Source of the DNA: Leptospira noumeaensis
GTDB lineage: Bacteria > Spirochaetota > Leptospiria > Leptospirales > Leptospiraceae
Assembly: GCF_004770765.1 (NCBI RefSeq)
Contig: NZ_RQFK01000026.1
Span: 806,001-870,000, forward strand
Direction of reading: 5' to 3'
DNA: 64,000 nucleotides
A program made the position numbers and the translations under genes. Below the pieces are notes generated by a model, which saw nothing but the letters and a program-made list of their open reading frames with translations, made no database searches and was not told the DNA's origin. Shown in pieces: positions 41,732 to 51,617 of this stretch (position 1 is the stretch's first letter; each line of letters starts with the position of its first letter).

Positions 41732-43570
41732 ATGAGATTGGTACTAAAACCATTTGGCAATTTTCGTTTCTTAATTCTGTCTTTCCTCCTTGTTATTATT
41801 TCATTTGGTTACATTCAGTCGCGTTCAAAACAGAATGCGGTTCATCCATTAGATAGTTTATACTTGAAACTTTCACCTAATATGGTTAAGGCGGAAAGAA
41901 AAATTACCTTTCGAAGGCTTTCTCTCCAACTCCGCGGGGTGATTCCCAGTGTGAGCGAATGGAAAGAATTAGATGCCCTAACTCCCGACCAAAGTTTAGA
42001 ATCGTTTGCTGTTAGTTTTTTAAAACAACCAGAGTTTGCCGAATACTGGGGAACCAAGTTTACATCCATGCTTCGTGACAAATCCAAGGGACGTAAAATC
42101 CCAACAGGAGCTTTCTTTCAATATGTAGCACAATCGATTCATAAAAATAAACCATATGACCAATTGGTGCAGGAGATGTTAACCTCTACTGGCAATGTAA
42201 AAGAATCACCGGCTACCATGTTCTACATTCGGGATGGGGCGGATCCTTTACAAACAGCAGAGTATGTAGGTCGGTTATTTTATGCAAAACGAGTGGCTTG
42301 TGCTAGGTGCCATGACCATCCTTATATTTCTGATTTTACAAGAAGGGATTATTATGCTTTGGCTGCTTTTTTTAGCCAACAATTCTTTCGGGATGGCACT
42401 TGGGAGGCCGATCGGTATGGAAAATCGTTTAGTTATGTTCCGAGAGAATTAGAAGTCCATCTTCCTATGGAAGACCAAAAAAATCTCCAAGACAAAAACA
42501 ATGATTGGAATCGAGACAATTGGAACAAATGGAGCGACGAACAACGAAAAGACTACCAAAAGAAACATGAAGTAGAGTATGCCACACTTTATTACCAACC
42601 GAAACTCGGACTTCGTTTTCCTCATACAGATGATGCTCCCGGCGGAGATTTGGTTCGGCCCAAGTACTTGGATGGAAAAGAAGCAAAACTAAAACCTGGC
42701 GAAGATCGTAGAAAGGCCTTTGCTGATTGGTTGACAAACAAATCCAATGACAGGTTCCGCAAAGTCATCATCAACAGAGTATGGACAGAACTTATGGGTT
42801 GGAGTTTTTTCACACCACTCGACGATTGGAATGAAGACACAGTTGTTACAGGAGAAGAAATTTTAAACCATCTCGATTCTTATTTTTTAACCAACAACTT
42901 AAAACTCAAAGAACTCATTTTATACATTGTCACATCCAATGCTTACAATCGTTCGCTGACAAACAATCCAAGTGACCAAGATCCCATTCGTTATTTTACT
43001 CCCAAACGATTGGACAGTGACCAACTCTTAAACTCTCTCATTCGAATTTCCGATTCCCAAAAAATCAGTAATATCCGCGAAAGGAATTTATCTTGGATCA
43101 CAGGCCTGATGGATAAAAAACCTTATGATTTGGCAGGTACAGGATCTATTCGATTCCCTCAAGACAACTTAAAAGAATTTTCAAACGCCGTCGAAGTGGA
43201 AAGGCCTGCACCCTATCACACGATGTTGTCAGTGTTTGGATCTGGCCCCCGTGTGGATATTTCAGATGATGTGGAAGAACTCACCATTGAACAAATGTTA
43301 ACACTAATGAATGGTCGTGTGGTGGGAAAACTGGTATGGGATTTTGGAAACAAAGATTCCCTTGTGAAAGCTGAATTTGATCAAATAAAATCAATGAATG
43401 CAGTCATCACGAACCTTTACTTCCGACTTTTAGGTCGCGAACCAAATTTGAAAGAAAAAGAAAAAATAAAAACACTTCTTTCAAAACCAGATACTACTTT
43501 TGACAAAGATTTACTCCAAGACATTCTCTGGGCTCTCATCAATAGCCAAGAGTTCCAACATATCAACTAA
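41732..43570 (+). CDS. DUF1549/DUF1553 planctomycete-type protein with CXXCH motif
   Basis: 612 residues. A signal anchor (FLILSFLLVIISFGYI) precedes the DUF1549 domain (LSLQLRGVIPSVSEWKELDAL, then EFAEYWGTKFTSML) containing a CARCHDHPY motif, the haem-type CXXCH typical of this family. The C-terminal DUF1553 portion follows (FADWLTNKSNDRFRKVIINRVWTELMG, in part, LLNSLIRISD). The family is common in Planctomycetes as part of large extracellular complexes with DUF1501 proteins, exactly the gene 9 bases downstream here. The substrate is not known. Confidence 0.88.
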   Translation: MRLVLKPFGNFRFLILSFLLVIISFGYIQSRSKQNAVHPLDSLYLKLSPNMVKAERKITFRRLSLQLRGVIPSVSEWKELDALTPDQSLESFAVSFLKQPEFAEYWGTKFTSMLRDKSKGRKIPTGAFFQYVAQSIHKNKPYDQLVQEMLTSTGNVKESPATMFYIRDGADPLQTAEYVGRLFYAKRVACARCHDHPYISDFTRRDYYALAAFFSQQFFRDGTWEADRYGKSFSYVPRELEVHLPMEDQKNLQDKNNDWNRDNWNKWSDEQRKDYQKKHEVEYATLYYQPKLGLRFPHTDDAPGGDLVRPKYLDGKEAKLKPGEDRRKAFADWLTNKSNDRFRKVIINRVWTELMGWSFFTPLDDWNEDTVVTGEEILNHLDSYFLTNNLKLKELILYIVTSNAYNRSLTNNPSDQDPIRYFTPKRLDSDQLLNSLIRISDSQKISNIRERNLSWITGLMDKKPYDLAGTGSIRFPQDNLKEFSNAVEVERPAPYHTMLSVFGSGPRVDISDDVEELTIEQMLTLMNGRVVGKLVWDFGNKDSLVKAEFDQIKSMNAVITNLYFRLLGREPNLKEKEKIKTLLSKPDTTFDKDLLQDILWALINSQEFQHIN

Positions 43571-43579
43571 GGAATCATA

Positions 43580-44866
43580 ATGGATCGCAAAGAATTTTTA
43601 AAAAAATCAATTCTCAGTTTGGGACTGAGTCCCTTTTTGTTTTCTGCCAATTCTTCCGGTAGTTTGCTTGCCGATGAAGAAGAGGAGTCCATTGTTCTTC
43701 CTTCCAAGGTAAAGTCAGTCATCTTTATTGAAATGATGGGAGGGATGAGCCATGTAGACACTCTTGATCCCAAACCAAACAGTGCTTTTGGAAAAGTTAG
43801 TTCCAGTATTTCTGGACTTTCCGTTTTAGAACCTTTTTCCCTTACCGCCAAACAACTGCATACGATTGGAATCATTCGATCAACCTGGAGTGAAGAAGGG
43901 GATCACGGTTTTGCACAGATGTTACTGAGTACAGGATACCGAATGACAGAGGCTATGGGATTTCCTGACATCCCCCATTTCGGGGCCGTGATTGCTTATG
44001 CAAAAAAATCAAAAGTCAAACCTTCGTATTTCCCAAGTTATGTGTCGATTGGCGGTCGTGGTGGGAAAAATGGAAACGCTGGATTCCTCGGAATCGATTA
44101 TTCTGGTTATCATATAGGAAATGTAGATGAACCCATTCAACACTTAAATCCATCTTATGGAAAATTTGCCGATGATCGAATCCTTCGAAGAAAGGATTTG
44201 GTTTCCTTTATGAACGAAGAATTTGCAAAAACCTATCCGACAAGAGAATCCAAACATTGGAAGAATATGCTTGTAGCAGCGGAAGAATTTCGAAATTCCA
44301 AAAACATAGATAGTTTTCGGATCAGTTTGGAAGATGAAAAAACAAAAGCACGTTACGGAACCACTTGGCAAGGCAAGGCCATGTTACTTGCCAAACGACT
44401 CGCAGCCCAGGAAGTTCCATTCATTCATATTTCGTTTGGAGGATGGGACACACATACCGGAAACAAAGCACAAATTACAAAAATTATGAAAGAAACCGAT
44501 ATGGGAATTGCGGCTTTGTTAGAGGATCTAAACCATACTGGCCTCATCAAACAAACATTATTTGTTCTTACTAGTGAATTTGGCAGAACCCCTGATGTGG
44601 GATCAAGGGATGGTCGTGACCACCATCCCAAAGTTTGGTCAACTTTACTTGGTGGAGGCCCATTTGATAAAGGCTATGTTTTGGGAGAAACCGATGAAAC
44701 TGGATCCAAACCAATAAAACCAAATGAAGCACTTCATGTTCGAGATCTTGTCGCTACCATTTACAAAGCGGCAGGAGTCGATCCCGATGCCACACTGACC
44801 AATTCCTTTGGTCGTCCCTTTTTGTTAACCACCAAAAAAGCCAAAGTGTATGAAGGACTGTTTTAG
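43580..44866 (+). CDS. DUF1501 sulfatase-fold protein, partner of the DUF1549 protein
   Basis: 428 residues. The N-terminus (RKEFLKKSILSLGLSPFLFS) is a Tat-like signal with Arg-Lys in place of Arg-Arg. The family motifs follow: FIEMMGGMSHVDTLDPKP, then GDHGFAQMLLSTG, then ISFGGWDTHTGNK and TSEFGRTPDVGSRDGRDHHP, which contain the metal-ligand-like Asp and His of the alkaline phosphatase superfamily. It is always paired with DUF1549 proteins. Its stop codon is shared with the convergent lipoprotein gene by 4 bases. Confidence 0.9.
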   Translation: MDRKEFLKKSILSLGLSPFLFSANSSGSLLADEEEESIVLPSKVKSVIFIEMMGGMSHVDTLDPKPNSAFGKVSSSISGLSVLEPFSLTAKQLHTIGIIRSTWSEEGDHGFAQMLLSTGYRMTEAMGFPDIPHFGAVIAYAKKSKVKPSYFPSYVSIGGRGGKNGNAGFLGIDYSGYHIGNVDEPIQHLNPSYGKFADDRILRRKDLVSFMNEEFAKTYPTRESKHWKNMLVAAEEFRNSKNIDSFRISLEDEKTKARYGTTWQGKAMLLAKRLAAQEVPFIHISFGGWDTHTGNKAQITKIMKETDMGIAALLEDLNHTGLIKQTLFVLTSEFGRTPDVGSRDGRDHHPKVWSTLLGGGPFDKGYVLGETDETGSKPIKPNEALHVRDLVATIYKAAGVDPDATLTNSFGRPFLLTTKKAKVYEGLF

Positions 44867-45390
44867 TTTTTTTCGGCCTTATCGATACAAACGAAGGCAG
44901 TGGTCAGGATGGAATCGAGAGAAGTAGATCTGTCTCCAGGGTTAAGATAGGTTTCTGTAAATAGGGAACCTGTCCCATAACTTTGGCAATTGGCGATGGC
45001 TGATTCACTTGTATCATTTGGTTTAACATAAACTACAGTAGTTACCTTGGTTGTATCGCCATTTGGTTGGTATCTACAAACTCCCACCAAGTTTTGCACC
45101 GAACATTTGACTGTAGATTTTGTATATCCGAGTGGGCATGTGATCTCTTCTTTTATAATTGCATACTGTTCGATACAGGATGGTGAATAGTTGGAAGTTC
45201 CAGAACAAGAACCTAAAAATTGGAATGTTCCGCTGAATCCTGGTTTTCCAGCATTGAGACTTGCCAAATACATAGTCTCCAAACACTTGTTTTGTGTTTC
45301 TTTAATTTTATCTTCTCTTTGGGCTTTACATTGTCCCAAAAAAGAAATTAACAAAAATATTGTGATATATGTTCTTATCAATTGGTTCAT
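44863..45390 (-). CDS. Lipoprotein, unknown
   Basis: About 175 residues from the ATG at 45390, which avoids overlap with the upstream porin gene (ending at 45392); the frame could extend to 45426. The lipobox is FLGQC. The mature protein has ten or so Cys in pairs (LGSCSGTS, SCIEQY, TCPLGY, VKCSVQNLVGVC, IANCQSYG, FVCID), pointing to disulfides in the periplasm. The Cys pattern and GTGSLFTETYLNPGD resemble other Leptospira lipoproteins, but I cannot name the family. Confidence 0.65.
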   Translation of the reverse strand: MNQLIRTYITIFLLISFLGQCKAQREDKIKETQNKCLETMYLASLNAGKPGFSGTFQFLGSCSGTSNYSPSCIEQYAIIKEEITCPLGYTKSTVKCSVQNLVGVCRYQPNGDTTKVTTVVYVKPNDTSESAIANCQSYGTGSLFTETYLNPGDRSTSLDSILTTAFVCIDKAEKN

Positions 45391-45391
45391 T

Positions 45392-46747
45392 TTAATAGAA
45401 TACCTGTATTTGGGTTCGAACCACATGATCCCCTTCCGCAGCCGTTGGAGTTCCTGTATAATAAAAGTAATCCGTTTGCCATTTTAAATTGTGTTCTGCG
45501 AAATAATAAGAGAGCGCTCCTCCCACTTCCCTAGAATACTTCAAACTAGGATCGGTTTCTCCCAATGGACGAAATTCACCAAAACGAAAACTAAGTTCAT
45601 AATTAGTCGTAAACAAATATCCCAATTGGACAAAGTGGCCCTGTCCACTTCTAGAATATTCTCTGGAGAGTGCGGAGCTTACTGTTCTTTCCACATAAGC
45701 AGTGTTTGCTCTTCGCCATAACCATTCGTATTGGAAGGAAAAACCCATCCATTTGAAATAGATATCTCCAGCCGCATGGCTATAATTGAATTTTGCAAAT
45801 GTAAATTCTGTTCCATGTGTACTGAGAGAACGGTCTGAGTTTTTATTATAAGCTCCAGACACTCCAATCGACAATTTGGGTTCTTTGTATCTGGCAAAGT
45901 CACCTTCCGACAACCAATCATTATCAGAACCGGATTTGGACATCCCACCAAAGGGAGAAAAAATAAATCTAGCAACAGTCAGAACACCGGGAGTTTGTCT
46001 TTCGACTCGGTTTCTCCCTTGCCCACCAAAAACACCTAGATAATAAGCAAACATTCGTTTGCTGCCAAATAGATCTTCCGAAAAAAGATAAGTTCCTACA
46101 TCACGATCTAAATTAAATTCAGCGGTAACAGAAGACCTATCAACCGTTTGTAAGGCACTGGAGGAATTCCAACGTTGTCTACTAAAAGGAACTTTCATTT
46201 GGCCAAAAGCAACTTTTATATCCCGATACTGGTTGTACACAATGTTCGCATCTCTTAAAGTGTTCCGCCTTTGGCTTTCCATATCTCGTTCAGCAAATCC
46301 CATTTGTAAATTCACAAGCCAAGTATCGTTGAATAAACCTGCTTTGAGTTGTAGTCTTGTGCGACGGACAAGAAAGTTGGTTGTGTCCTGAGAAGGATCC
46401 AGTTGGAAACTTTGGTTTCCTTGGACTTGGGATCTGAATCTCAGTTGGATATTGTGTTTACCATCATTGGATGTTGCTTTGATTCCTTTGCCGAGTCCCG
46501 TTTCCCAATTGGATTTGTTTTCTTGCGCGCTCACGACTTGTGTGGGTGGCGCTGGAGCCGTTACCACTGGCGTTTGAGTGGTGGCTGGTGGGTTTGCCTG
46601 GTTGGTATTTGTTTCTATTTTAGGTTCTAGTTTTTCTTCCGCAACCAATGCAAGAGGAAGGGAGTAGATACACCAAAATAGGAATACCAATCGGAATGGA
46701 TTAGGAATCTTATGTAACATAACTGAGATTTTTGTAATAAATGTCAC
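45392..46747 (-). CDS. OprO/OprP-like outer-membrane porin
   Basis: 451 residues from a GTG start (46747), or 442 from the ATG at 46720. The signal ends at LALVAEEK. A Pro/Thr-rich linker is followed by a 16-strand-type barrel with porin O/P features: KATSNDGKHNIQLRFRSQVQGN, in part, then NFLVRRTRLQLKAGLFNDTWLVNLQMG, in part, and FGQMKVPFSRQRWNSS. It ends in an aromatic residue (QIQVFY). The class includes phosphate- and polyphosphate-selective channels. Monocistronic or co-transcribed with the lipoprotein below. Confidence 0.8.
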   Translation of the reverse strand: MTFITKISVMLHKIPNPFRLVFLFWCIYSLPLALVAEEKLEPKIETNTNQANPPATTQTPVVTAPAPPTQVVSAQENKSNWETGLGKGIKATSNDGKHNIQLRFRSQVQGNQSFQLDPSQDTTNFLVRRTRLQLKAGLFNDTWLVNLQMGFAERDMESQRRNTLRDANIVYNQYRDIKVAFGQMKVPFSRQRWNSSSALQTVDRSSVTAEFNLDRDVGTYLFSEDLFGSKRMFAYYLGVFGGQGRNRVERQTPGVLTVARFIFSPFGGMSKSGSDNDWLSEGDFARYKEPKLSIGVSGAYNKNSDRSLSTHGTEFTFAKFNYSHAAGDIYFKWMGFSFQYEWLWRRANTAYVERTVSSALSREYSRSGQGHFVQLGYLFTTNYELSFRFGEFRPLGETDPSLKYSREVGGALSYYFAEHNLKWQTDYFYYTGTPTAAEGDHVVRTQIQVFY

Positions 46748-46867
46748 AGTTGAAAAAATAGAGGAATTGGCAAAAGGAAATCGAGATTACTTTTTCAGAA
46801 TATTTACCTTTCCAGGCTCATTTTTCCTTTTCTTACCAAAGAAACTTAAAATACTGATCTCTGATCT

Positions 46868-47884
46868 ATGAAAAAAGCACTCATTACCGGAATCACAGGC
46901 CAAGACGGTTCCTATTTAGCAGAACTTCTGCTTCAAAAAGGTTACGAAGTCCACGGAATCGTTCGCAGAACAAGCCTTTTCAATCGCAATCGCATTGAAC
47001 ACCTGCACGGAAACCAAAATCTCCACCTTCATTATGGAGATATGACAGATTCCTCTAACCTAAACCGAATTTTAGAAAAAATCCAACCATCAGAGATCTA
47101 TAACTTGGCGGCTCAGTCCCATGTGCAGGTTTCTTTTGAGGTTCCAGAATATACTGCCGAAGTGGATGCTGTTGGGACCTTGCGAATTTTAGATGCCATC
47201 AAACAAACAGGAATCAAATCTCGTTTTTACCAAGCCTCCACATCGGAACTTTACGGCCTTGTCCAAGAAGTTCCACAAACAGAAAAAACACCATTTTACC
47301 CACGTTCTCCTTATGCCGTAGCAAAACTATATGCATATTGGGCCGTTGTAAACTATAGAGAAGCGTACGGTTTGCACGCATCAAACGGAATTCTTTTCAA
47401 TCATGAATCTCCAAGACGTGGAGAAACCTTTGTGACTAGAAAAATCACTCTTGGTGTTTCTGCTGTCAAAGCAGGAAAACTTCCTTACATCACAATGGGA
47501 AACATTGATTCCAAACGTGACTGGGGATATGCTCCAGACTACGTCGAAATGATGTGGATGATGTTACAACAAGACAAAGCAGATGACTATGTAGTTGCGA
47601 CAAACGAAACACATACAGTTCGTGAGTTCATTGAAGAGTCTTATAAAATTGCCGGATTTGAAGTGGTTTGGGAAGGGAAAGATGACAAGGAAGTAGGTAA
47701 GGATAAAAAATCTGGCCAAGTCCTTGTAAAAATTGATCCAAAATACTACAGACCGACGGAAGTAGAACTTCTGATTGGAAACCCAGAAAAAGCAAAACGT
47801 CAGTTAGGTTGGGAACCAAAAGTTAAGTTTAAAGAATTGGTTCAAATCATGATGAAAGCTGATTTGAAAGACCAAGGATTTTAG
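46868..47884 (+). CDS. gmd: GDP-mannose 4,6-dehydratase
   Basis: 338 residues. The Rossmann start is [18 protein letters not shown], the substrate region [14 protein letters not shown], and the catalytic YxxxK is [29 protein letters not shown] and [16 protein letters not shown] are diagnostic of Gmd. It converts GDP-mannose to GDP-4-dehydro-6-deoxymannose for deoxyhexose sugars of LPS. It stands alone, followed by a hairpin terminator. Confidence 0.96.
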   Translation: MKKALITGITGQDGSYLAELLLQKGYEVHGIVRRTSLFNRNRIEHLHGNQNLHLHYGDMTDSSNLNRILEKIQPSEIYNLAAQSHVQVSFEVPEYTAEVDAVGTLRILDAIKQTGIKSRFYQASTSELYGLVQEVPQTEKTPFYPRSPYAVAKLYAYWAVVNYREAYGLHASNGILFNHESPRRGETFVTRKITLGVSAVKAGKLPYITMGNIDSKRDWGYAPDYVEMMWMMLQQDKADDYVVATNETHTVREFIEESYKIAGFEVVWEGKDDKEVGKDKKSGQVLVKIDPKYYRPTEVELLIGNPEKAKRQLGWEPKVKFKELVQIMMKADLKDQGF

Positions 47885-47900
47885 GCTTCACCACAAATAC

Positions 47901-47935
47901 ACAACTTAAGATTGGTAAATCCTGTCTTAAGTTGT
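47901..47935. terminator. Bidirectional hairpin between gmd and the cyclase gene
   Basis: ACAACTTAAGA (47901-47911) and TCTTAAGTTGT (47925-47935) are exact complements with a 13-base loop. It spans the stop codon of the convergent cyclase gene. Confidence 0.6.
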
Positions 47936-49267
47936 AATTCCGAGAGCTTTGTACCTGTTTACAAACTCTTGGTTGGGAACTTGCGGATGGCCTTCCCTTT
48001 GTAATTCGGGAAGGAGTCCTTCTACAAAATACATTTTTATATTCCCCTTATGTTTAGCAGGAACTTCCCCTCTATACTCACATTGGAAAAAATCTTTGAC
48101 CAGTTCATAAGTTGATGAGGAAATATTAATTTTTCCTGTCATTCCAGAAGATTCACACCGACTGGCAGTATTCACAGTATCACTCCAAACATCGTAAGCA
48201 AATTTTTTATCCCCAATCACTCCCGCAATCAGTTCCCCTGAATGAATTCCTAGTCGGAGTTGCCAATAGGGTAAACCTTGCGCGGTTTTAATTTCCTTCA
48301 TTTGGTTCATAAATGCTTGGATTTCCAGTGCTGCTAAAACACTATCGATGGCATGTGTAAGATTGGTTTTGGGAATCCCACCAACAAACATATAACTATC
48401 ACCAATGGTTTTTAATTTTTCGAGTTTATGACGTTCCATAAGGCTATCAAAATAAGAAAAACAACGATCGAGTTCTTCCACAAGTTCTGTTGGTGACAAT
48501 GTCTCTGCAATTTTTGTAAACCCTTCAAAATCAGTAAAACAAACTGTTGCTGATGAATAATGTTTTGGTTTACTCACGCCATTTTGTTTTAATTCTCTTG
48601 CAACTTCCAATGGTAGAACATTGAGTAATAAACTTTCGGACTTTTGGTGTTCTGAGATGAGTTTGTCTTCAGCCCGATTGACTGCTTTTACAAACTGATT
48701 GATTAAAAGAATAAAAAAGATAACAAGTAATATGAGTGGAGGCATTAAAAAATCCGCTGGTACAACCCACTTCGGTGGACCAAAAATACCTTCTCCACCC
48801 ATCACTCGATAGTAGTATTGTGAACTTAAAAATAAAAATGCAGATACACTCACAAAGAACCATCTGAGTTTAATATTTTGCCTAGGAATCATTAAAAAAG
48901 GAATCACTGCAAAAAGTAAAAATCCTAGAGGTGCTGGATCATCAGCCTGAGATAAACTAAGTATAGTTATATGGAAATTACTCGCAAGTAGTGCAAAAAC
49001 AGCACTCATTGCATAATTTCCTTTATATAAAAGAAAACGAGAATATCCTAATGGTAAAACAAAAATCAAATAAGAAGCAAAAGAGATTAAATGAGTTTCG
49101 GGAGGTTCCGTAAAATAAATCACCGGCAGTAATAACGTGGGAATAAAAAACATAATTGTTTGAAAAGTGGCATTCACTCGCAAAGCACGAGCACTTTCAT
49201 CACTTAGCCCTTTCGTTAGATGGGCAAGTTGTAACCGGTTTAGGATTTTTTGAATGCGTTTGGACAT
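47927..49267 (-). CDS. Membrane-bound adenylate/guanylate cyclase
   Basis: 446 residues. Six membrane segments occupy residues 30-200. A short helical linker leads to a class III nucleotidyl cyclase domain. It contains metal-binding FTDFEGFTKIAETL, then KTIGDSYMFVGG, then LRLGIHSGELIAGVIGDKKFAYDVWSD and VNTASRCESSG. The Asp/Lys/Thr set needed to choose ATP over GTP cannot be checked fully here. Leptospira has many such cyclases. It may supply cAMP to the CNB proteins encoded nearby. Confidence 0.92.
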   Translation of the reverse strand: MSKRIQKILNRLQLAHLTKGLSDESARALRVNATFQTIMFFIPTLLLPVIYFTEPPETHLISFASYLIFVLPLGYSRFLLYKGNYAMSAVFALLASNFHITILSLSQADDPAPLGFLLFAVIPFLMIPRQNIKLRWFFVSVSAFLFLSSQYYYRVMGGEGIFGPPKWVVPADFLMPPLILLVIFFILLINQFVKAVNRAEDKLISEHQKSESLLLNVLPLEVARELKQNGVSKPKHYSSATVCFTDFEGFTKIAETLSPTELVEELDRCFSYFDSLMERHKLEKLKTIGDSYMFVGGIPKTNLTHAIDSVLAALEIQAFMNQMKEIKTAQGLPYWQLRLGIHSGELIAGVIGDKKFAYDVWSDTVNTASRCESSGMTGKINISSSTYELVKDFFQCEYRGEVPAKHKGNIKMYFVEGLLPELQREGHPQVPNQEFVNRYKALGITT

Positions 49268-49351
49268 AACGGGAAATTAAAAATTGATAGAATTGAAAAT
49301 CAATTCAAATTGTTTTGACTCGAATTTAGTTTAATCTAGAATGTTAGGGGT

Positions 49352-49392
49352 AAATAAATAACCCAATCGGAATCTTCTCCCAGATTGGGCTA
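49352..49392 (-). terminator. Terminator after the STAS gene
   Basis: On the minus strand GCCCAATC pairs with GATTGGGT (49390-49383 and 49368-49361), followed by a TTATTTATTTA tract. Confidence 0.6.
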
Positions 49393-49420
49393 GGTAGGTG
49401 TTTAAAAAAAATTAGATTGG

Positions 49421-49726
49421 TTACAGGCCGAAAAACTGATCCAACATCAACTTCTTCAAAGTTTCTTTTAGTTTGTCTTGGATGTTGACAATCTTCACTG
49501 TCATTTTCTTTTCATCGGCTTTGTTTTTGAAAGAGAGGAGACGAGAAATCCCAAGGGAACTCACGATCACCACTTTCTCTAAGTCTAAATAAATCTCTTG
49601 AACGTTCTTTTCTAAAATTTCTGCCAAAATTTCACGGAGTTCTGGTGCATTCCCATCCAGAATTTGATCCATAAAACGAACACGGATCGCATTTCCTTTT
49701 TCTTCGACTAGTATCTTATCACTCAT
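49421..49726 (-). CDS. STAS-domain anti-sigma factor antagonist
   Basis: 101 residues, the full length of a single STAS domain. It opens with KGNAIRVRFMDQILDGNAPELREILAE and carries the phosphorylatable Ser in VVIVSSLGISRLLSFKNKA. Such proteins form part of partner-switching cascades with Rsb-type kinases. It follows a double-CNB protein by 47 bases on the same strand. Confidence 0.9.
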   Translation of the reverse strand: MSDKILVEEKGNAIRVRFMDQILDGNAPELREILAEILEKNVQEIYLDLEKVVIVSSLGISRLLSFKNKADEKKMTVKIVNIQDKLKETLKKLMLDQFFGL

Positions 49727-49773
49727 ATTTTGTTTGCCTCTAACGTAAGTCAGGAGACAAAGTTGGCAAGAAG

Positions 49774-50985
49774 TTATTTCAGTTTCTTGAGCTTATTCTC
49801 CATGTTAGCCTTTTTATGATAGAATTGGACGAGTTTTTCTAGCTCTGCCATGTCAGAACAAACAATTTTTCCCATATCTAATCGAATAAATTTATTATTC
49901 TTCATGATATCGGAGATGATCAGTTCGTCTTTTGGATCGGTGAGACCAACCATCTTGAGAAGGTCTTTGGTTCCAATTTCAAAATTATATGCTTGTTTGG
50001 GAGCTACTTTGATCCGATTTTTTTCAGCCAAAGTCATTAGGGTATCTACGATACGGCCTTGTGGGTCTTTTAGGAGTAGGTTCGCAAGTTGTTTGTAGGC
50101 AATCCAAATCCGTTCAGACAAAAGAGTGATGAGGCGAGTGGCGAGTTGTGGTTGGGCTTTCACCATTCCTTCAAAGTTGGCTTTGTTGATGGCAAGTAGT
50201 TCGACATCGCCCGCTGCCACAGCAGAAGCAGAGCGAGGTTTATTGTCTAGGATGGCCATCTCGCCGAAGATATCTCCCGCTTGGAGAACCGCGAGCATCA
50301 CTTCGTTTTGGTTTACAATTTTGGAAATTTTTACTTTTCCACTTTGTAAGATGAACAATTCCTTACCTGGTTCGTGTTCACAAAAGATCATCTCACTATC
50401 TTTGTAGTTTCGATTGAATTTATTGTAATCAATGGGAGGTGATTGGAATGGCTGGTTGATTGTCTGCAAACGTAGTTTTGCCTGCGGAACAAACTGCCCA
50501 TTGGGAAGGTGTTTTAAATAACTTTGGTAAGCAAAGGTTGCATGGGACGTATTCTGTTGTTGGAAGTAGTATTCACCGATCTTAAAGAGTTCGTTTGGAT
50601 CTTCTTCAACAGCATTTCTAAAAGACAATCTTGTGATTGTGGTATCAAATTGACGTAACTTCATGGAGAAGAAACGAATGATATTCATTGCAACGGCAGT
50701 AGACTTTTGGATTAAAGTTCCAAATTGGTCATAACTAACAGAGATTAAAGATACATTGGTAAGGGATGTGGCCGATTCAATTTGTGGGTGTTGGCTCATA
50801 GCAGCAACTACGCCAAAAAAATCACCAGGTCCTAATACTTGGTTAGGATCTTCACCGACTACAGCTGTCTCGCGAGTGACACGTACCTTCCCCTCACGGA
50901 TGATATAGAAATTGTTCGCATCCTTTTTCCCCTCTACAATGATGTAGGAGTTCGCTGGGAAAGTAACCATTTGAAAAAACGACAT
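49774..50985 (-). CDS. Protein with two cyclic-nucleotide-binding domains
   Basis: 403 residues. The first CNB domain (1-115) contains FPANSYIIVEGKKDANNFYIIREGKVRV. The second (175-300) contains CEHEPGKELFILQSGKVKI, then LAVLQAGDIFGEMAILDNKPRSASAVA with the phosphate-binding cassette Arg (PRSA). A C-terminal wHTH-like segment (GRIVDTLMTLAEKN, then TKDLLKMVGLTDPKDELIISDI) suggests DNA binding as in CRP. It would sense cAMP. It lies between a TPR protein and a STAS protein. Confidence 0.9.
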   Translation of the reverse strand: MSFFQMVTFPANSYIIVEGKKDANNFYIIREGKVRVTRETAVVGEDPNQVLGPGDFFGVVAAMSQHPQIESATSLTNVSLISVSYDQFGTLIQKSTAVAMNIIRFFSMKLRQFDTTITRLSFRNAVEEDPNELFKIGEYYFQQQNTSHATFAYQSYLKHLPNGQFVPQAKLRLQTINQPFQSPPIDYNKFNRNYKDSEMIFCEHEPGKELFILQSGKVKISKIVNQNEVMLAVLQAGDIFGEMAILDNKPRSASAVAAGDVELLAINKANFEGMVKAQPQLATRLITLLSERIWIAYKQLANLLLKDPQGRIVDTLMTLAEKNRIKVAPKQAYNFEIGTKDLLKMVGLTDPKDELIISDIMKNNKFIRLDMGKIVCSDMAELEKLVQFYHKKANMENKLKKLK

Positions 50986-51063
50986 TCTTAAATCTCTGAA
51001 CCCTTTTTGCTCAACGTGCCTAGTTTATTATCGGAGATCCCTAGGGCAATATTTTCGTAAAAA

Positions 51064-51594
51064 TTACTTATTTTTACTCTCTCCTAAAATTTCCATCTGA
51101 GTCAGTTCTAATTCCGCTTCTTGGGCAATTTTGCTGGAATACGTATTTTTGATAATGTCCTGAAAAATCTGATAGGCTTTGTCTTCTCTGCCCATCCGCA
51201 CATAGGCCTTTCCTGAAATTAAGTAGGATTCTAGCCCTTCTTCTGTATTAGGATATTCTTTATATATTTTAAGCTCATTCTCTGCTAGAGCTAAAATATC
51301 ACCAGTCATTCGGTAATTGGAACTTAGGGCCTTTCTTACCTCTCGTGTTCTCGGATGGCCTGGATAGAGGATTAAAAAACTTTTACAGGATTCTACTGAT
51401 TGGTAGTGGTTTCGGTCTTCCAAAAATTCTTTTGCCTTTTTGAAGAGGAGATCCCCTTGTTTCGTTCGTTCTTCTGCAAAAATTTGGCTTACCGAACGGT
51501 CAGCAGCGAGGGGAACTATTCCCGCAGAAATAAGGATTCCTAGCGTAAAAAAGACCTTATTTCCCAACTGCCTGATGATAGAATTCTGTCTCAT
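51064..51594 (-). CDS. Exported TPR-like protein
   Basis: 176 residues. A signal-like N-terminus (KVFFTLGILISAGIVPLAAD) precedes three helical repeats of TPR type (DLLFKKAKEFLEDRNHYQSVESCKSFLILYPGHPRT, in part, and YEEYPNTEEGLESYLISGKAYVRMGREDKAYQIF, in part). Such proteins often hold together envelope complexes. It is co-directional with the VWA gene 23 bases upstream. Confidence 0.75.
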   Translation of the reverse strand: MRQNSIIRQLGNKVFFTLGILISAGIVPLAADRSVSQIFAEERTKQGDLLFKKAKEFLEDRNHYQSVESCKSFLILYPGHPRTREVRKALSSNYRMTGDILALAENELKIYKEYPNTEEGLESYLISGKAYVRMGREDKAYQIFQDIIKNTYSSKIAQEAELELTQMEILGESKNK

Positions 51595-51617
51595 TACTAT
51601 CAGTTTCGGTCGGAATC

